Part shown: piece by piece, positions 52,132-54,241 of the stretch | How positions within the stretch are numbered: the stretch's first letter is position 1 | How the letters are laid out: every line of letters begins with the position of its first letter | Assembly (NCBI GenBank): GCA_964550025.1 | Contig: CAZJYI010000072.1 | Coordinates: forward strand, 1 to 54,241 | DNA length: 54,241 nucleotides | Origin: CAZJYI01 sp964550025 | GTDB taxonomy: Bacteria > Verrucomicrobiota > Kiritimatiellia > UBA8416 > CAYOBW01 | Direction of reading: 5' to 3' | Translations under genes and position numbers: made by a program | Notes under the pieces: model-generated | What the model saw: only the letters and a program-made list of their open reading frames with translations | Databases searched by the model: none | Told to the model about the DNA's origin: nothing

Positions 52132-53319
52132 ATGGATACGCCGCAAAGGCAAGGAAGAAGGGAGCCGAGAACTGTCGGGCTTGATGCCCATCCGGACAGC
52201 TTCACGGCTGCAATCATGGCGGGAAAGATCCCGCTGGAGGCTGAAGTGCTAAAGGTGTCTCAGAAGCTTTCGCTTCCGACGCTGGAGGCGTGGCTGGCAA
52301 AGAACACCACACCTCATGATGTCGTGGTTATAGAGGCCAGTGCGAACAGCTTTACCCTTGTGGAGCGCATCGAGGCGTGCGGGCGCAGTGCTTTGGTCCT
52401 GGAAAGCGGACAGCTCGGAAGGATCTGCAAACGCTACTGCGTGACCGACAAGATCAGCGCGGTGCGGATTGCACGCGCTTACCTCAGCGGCATGAACGAG
52501 GAGGTCTGGGTTCCCGATCCGGACACGCGGCGGCGCCGAGACATCTTCAGCGCCCACCAGCAAGCAGTCCGTGACCACAGCCGGGCAGTCAATCGTGTGA
52601 AGAGTTACCTGAACGAGTACACAGTGCGCATGCCCAAAGGCGTCCCGATCGGGAGCTCACGAGGTGAGGCATGGATCATGGCTCGGGAGTGGGAACCCCA
52701 CCAGCGCATGCTCCTGGAGGATGCCTTGGCCGATATGCACCAGGCCCAGTGCCGCCGCAACAAGCTCAGGAGGGTCATGGCCGCCGAGATCCTGTCGACT
52801 CCCGCGCTCTTGCGCATGGTGCGCATTTTCGGCCTGCGACACATCACCGTCTATGCCTTGGCCGCCTATATCGGGAAGATCGAGCGGTTCAGATCTCCGA
52901 AGAAGCTCGTCGCCTATATCGGCCTGCACCCTCGGCTAATGCAAAGCGGAGAGAAAACGATCACGGGGAGCTTGACCGGTGGCGGCCGCCGCGATGTGCG
53001 AAGTCTGATCATCGAGGCAGCTCATTGCATCTTCCGTTACCGCTCGCAGAACAACCCTCTCCACAAGTGGGCCTGGTCCGTTCACTTCCGTCGTGGCCGC
53101 AATATCGCCGTTGTCGCCGTCGCCCGTAAGATGATCACAGCCCTGTGGTATCTGCTCATGGGTATGTTCACGCCTCTAACGGAACCTACGCCTCACCTGC
53201 AACGTAAGATCCGCTTCCTCGCAGAGGAGATCGGTATCAAGGCCGTCAAAGAGATGGGCTTCCGCCGCTATCAAGACTTCGTCCTCGATAGAATCAAAAT
53301 AATCCAGGAGGTGACTTGA
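52132..53319 (+). CDS. IS110-family transposase
   Basis: ATG 52132 is chosen (395 residues) with AGGAGA upstream; the frame is open to 52066. N-terminal DEDD/RuvC-like domain: D18 (VGLDAHPDSF), E68 (VVVIEASANSF) and D106 (YCVTDKISAVRIARAY). The fourth acidic position, usually D in TDRxDA, appears to be S109. The C-terminal Tnp20 domain follows: RFRSPKKLVAYIGLHPRLMQ, S272 in QSGEKTITG (site of the serine nucleophile) and RRDVRSLIIEAAH. The protein recombines the element with target DNA guided by a bridge RNA. Intact in length; only the S109 substitution raises doubt about activity. Confidence 0.93.
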   Translation: MDTPQRQGRREPRTVGLDAHPDSFTAAIMAGKIPLEAEVLKVSQKLSLPTLEAWLAKNTTPHDVVVIEASANSFTLVERIEACGRSALVLESGQLGRICKRYCVTDKISAVRIARAYLSGMNEEVWVPDPDTRRRRDIFSAHQQAVRDHSRAVNRVKSYLNEYTVRMPKGVPIGSSRGEAWIMAREWEPHQRMLLEDALADMHQAQCRRNKLRRVMAAEILSTPALLRMVRIFGLRHITVYALAAYIGKIERFRSPKKLVAYIGLHPRLMQSGEKTITGSLTGGGRRDVRSLIIEAAHCIFRYRSQNNPLHKWAWSVHFRRGRNIAVVAVARKMITALWYLLMGMFTPLTEPTPHLQRKIRFLAEEIGIKAVKEMGFRRYQDFVLDRIKIIQEVT

Positions 53320-53378
53320 CGAACACACATGCCTGGCCGGTTAAGGAGCAGTGAGTACGAGTGACCGGTCAACTGTAT

Positions 53379-53540
53379 TCATTGAACAAGATCACACGTA
53401 GGGCAGGCATGGTAGAGCCGTGAAGACTCGTACCTGACGGTCTGTGGGAAGAGGGAGGTCAGTATACGCACCACATCCAGTTCGCGCACTTCGGTCTGGA
53501 CCTCGAACGAGCCGTGGTTTCCGAAAGAGAACAGGTCCAT
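53379..53540 (-). pseudogene. Unidentified protein fragment
   Basis: A 53-codon minus frame from ATG 53540 (MDLFSFGNHGSFEVQTEVRE, LDVVRILTSLFPQTVRYESS, RLYHACPTCDLVQ) with strongly G/C-biased third positions, which suggests real coding history. A stop precedes it directly. It lies in the 348-bp gap 53320-53667 between the IS110 transposase and the mannosidase; nothing else is seen there. Confidence 0.3.
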
Positions 53541-53667
53541 TCAACGCCGTGCCGCCGGCCGGGTTGCGCTGCTCCACCACGTTGCTCTCAGAGCCGACCC
53601 ACTGATGAACCCAGTACCCCCGCAAGAAGCGGCAACACCAAGGCAATTGGGCAGGTCTTCGATCTCA

Positions 53668-54241
53668 TCAGAACTCCCCCATTACCGTCACGATCTTGTA
53701 CGGAGCGAGCGTCAGAGCAACAGAGGTCCCTGACGTCGGGAGCTCCCCGATCGGCTCTTCATTCATGTTGCACAGCCACGCCTTCTTGATCGGCCGCAGG
53801 AAGGTCAGCGTTTCCTCGACCGCTTCATCCGCGGGGTTGTTCACGCGCACGATCAACGCGTCGTTGCGGTCTTCCGCAAGCTTCACGGTGCTGACGTTGG
53901 TCAGCGGATTGTCGACGCTCAGGAAGCTGCCCCGCTCCAACGGCAGGCTGCCTTCGAAGCGGCCCTTGCCGTACTGCGCGGCAACGACCGGGGTGATGTA
54001 CTGTTGCGCTTCGGCCTGCACCCGACCGGCCTTGTGGTCGCCTTGGTGAAAGTACAGCGCATATTCGAAGGTGTGTTCGCCAAGACTCTGCGACTCCTCT
54101 TTCTCGTACGAGAAAAACACATCCCAGTGCACCGGGAAGGTCTGGGTCATCGCGCGCATCAGCGTCAGCTCGATCCCCGCGCCGTCTTCAAACTGGTGCG
54201 GCTCATACTCGTTCTGCCCTTTGCCGAAGATCGCCAGGCCG
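53668..54241 (-). CDS. GH38 alpha-mannosidase, C-terminal part (cut by window end)
   Basis: The frame is open to the window edge: GLAIFGKGQNEYEPHQFEDG, IELTLMRAMTQTFP, then a beta-sandwich ending ALTLAPYKIVTVMGEF. The GLAIFGKG-x-EYE and L-x-LMRA segments are typical of the GH38 C-terminal domain, where family members read GLAVFNKG and LTLLRS. GH38 enzymes release alpha-mannose; the catalytic domain is outside the window. It follows other mannan-related genes (GH130, GH5-like, GH99-like) and supports a mannose-containing substrate for the locus. Confidence 0.75.
   Translation of the reverse strand, partial: GLAIFGKGQNEYEPHQFEDGAGIELTLMRAMTQTFPVHWDVFFSYEKEESQSLGEHTFEYALYFHQGDHKAGRVQAEAQQYITPVVAAQYGKGRFEGSLPLERGSFLSVDNPLTNVSTVKLAEDRNDALIVRVNNPADEAVEETLTFLRPIKKAWLCNMNEEPIGELPTSGTSVALTLAPYKIVTVMGEF

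Larger units (their letters stand above)
51830..53400 (+). mobile_element. IS110-family insertion sequence, ends approximate
   Basis: A transposase of the IS110 family preceded by a long structured non-coding leader and followed by a short tail. IS110 elements lack classic terminal inverted repeats and target duplications, so the limits cannot be read here; the values given are guesses. The element sits among gene fragments (51551, 51612, 53379), consistent with a site of repeated insertion. Confidence 0.6.

Overview
The window looks like a chromosomal segment of a marine-type polysaccharide degrader from the PVC superphylum, most likely Kiritimatiellota, Lentisphaerota or a relative. The basis is the dense run of type I sulfatases and GH78 rhamnosidases, the Planctomycete-style pairing of an ECF-like sigma factor with Ser/Thr kinases that carry a formylglycine-generating-enzyme (FGE)-like domain, TolB-like propellers, DUF1579-like proteins and a GntR/LacI hybrid regulator. 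The phylum is an inference; no rRNA, tRNA or single-copy marker is visible.

Layout. (1) 1-33 kb is a polysaccharide-utilisation region. It has three GH78-type rhamnosidases (one cut by the window start), L-rhamnose isomerase with a class II aldolase and a zinc dehydrogenase, five sulfatases (three Sec-type, two with Tat-like signals), GH130, GH5-like and GH99/WbsX-like enzymes, a TIM-barrel/Gfo-Idh-MocA fusion, and two paralogous secreted proteins of unknown family. A small vapBC pair and several wrecked genes (GH51, AraC tail, sialate O-acetylesterase, a signal-peptide stub) lie among them. (2) 33-41 kb holds small membrane proteins, a YegS/DAG-kinase-like enzyme, DUF1579-like proteins, a propeller fragment and a Sel1+LRR protein. 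(3) 41-49.5 kb, all on the minus strand, is a signalling block: sigma factor, kinase-FGE-sensor protein, a shortened kinase-sensor paralogue, a small basic protein, a propeller lipoprotein and the Sel1/LRR protein. (4) 50-54 kb has small membrane proteins, a disrupted gene, a transposase-like remnant, an IS110-family element and the end of a GH38 mannosidase cut by the window end.

How it may work together: sulfatases strip sulfate from a rhamnose- and mannose-containing glycan, GH78/GH5/GH130/GH99-like/GH38 enzymes cut it, and rhamnose enters through RhaA and the aldolase. No rhamnulokinase, transporter or sulfatase-maturation enzyme is seen here. The actual substrate is unknown.

Most interesting points: a duplicated, translationally coupled pair of a signal-less protein of unknown family and a Tat-like sulfatase; a set of intergenic segments bounded by inverted repeats, found between genes across the whole window; tandem sensor kinases, one with a large in-frame deletion; a DUF1579/propeller chimera broken by an in-frame TGA; and a structured leader upstream of the IS110 transposase that could be a bridge RNA.
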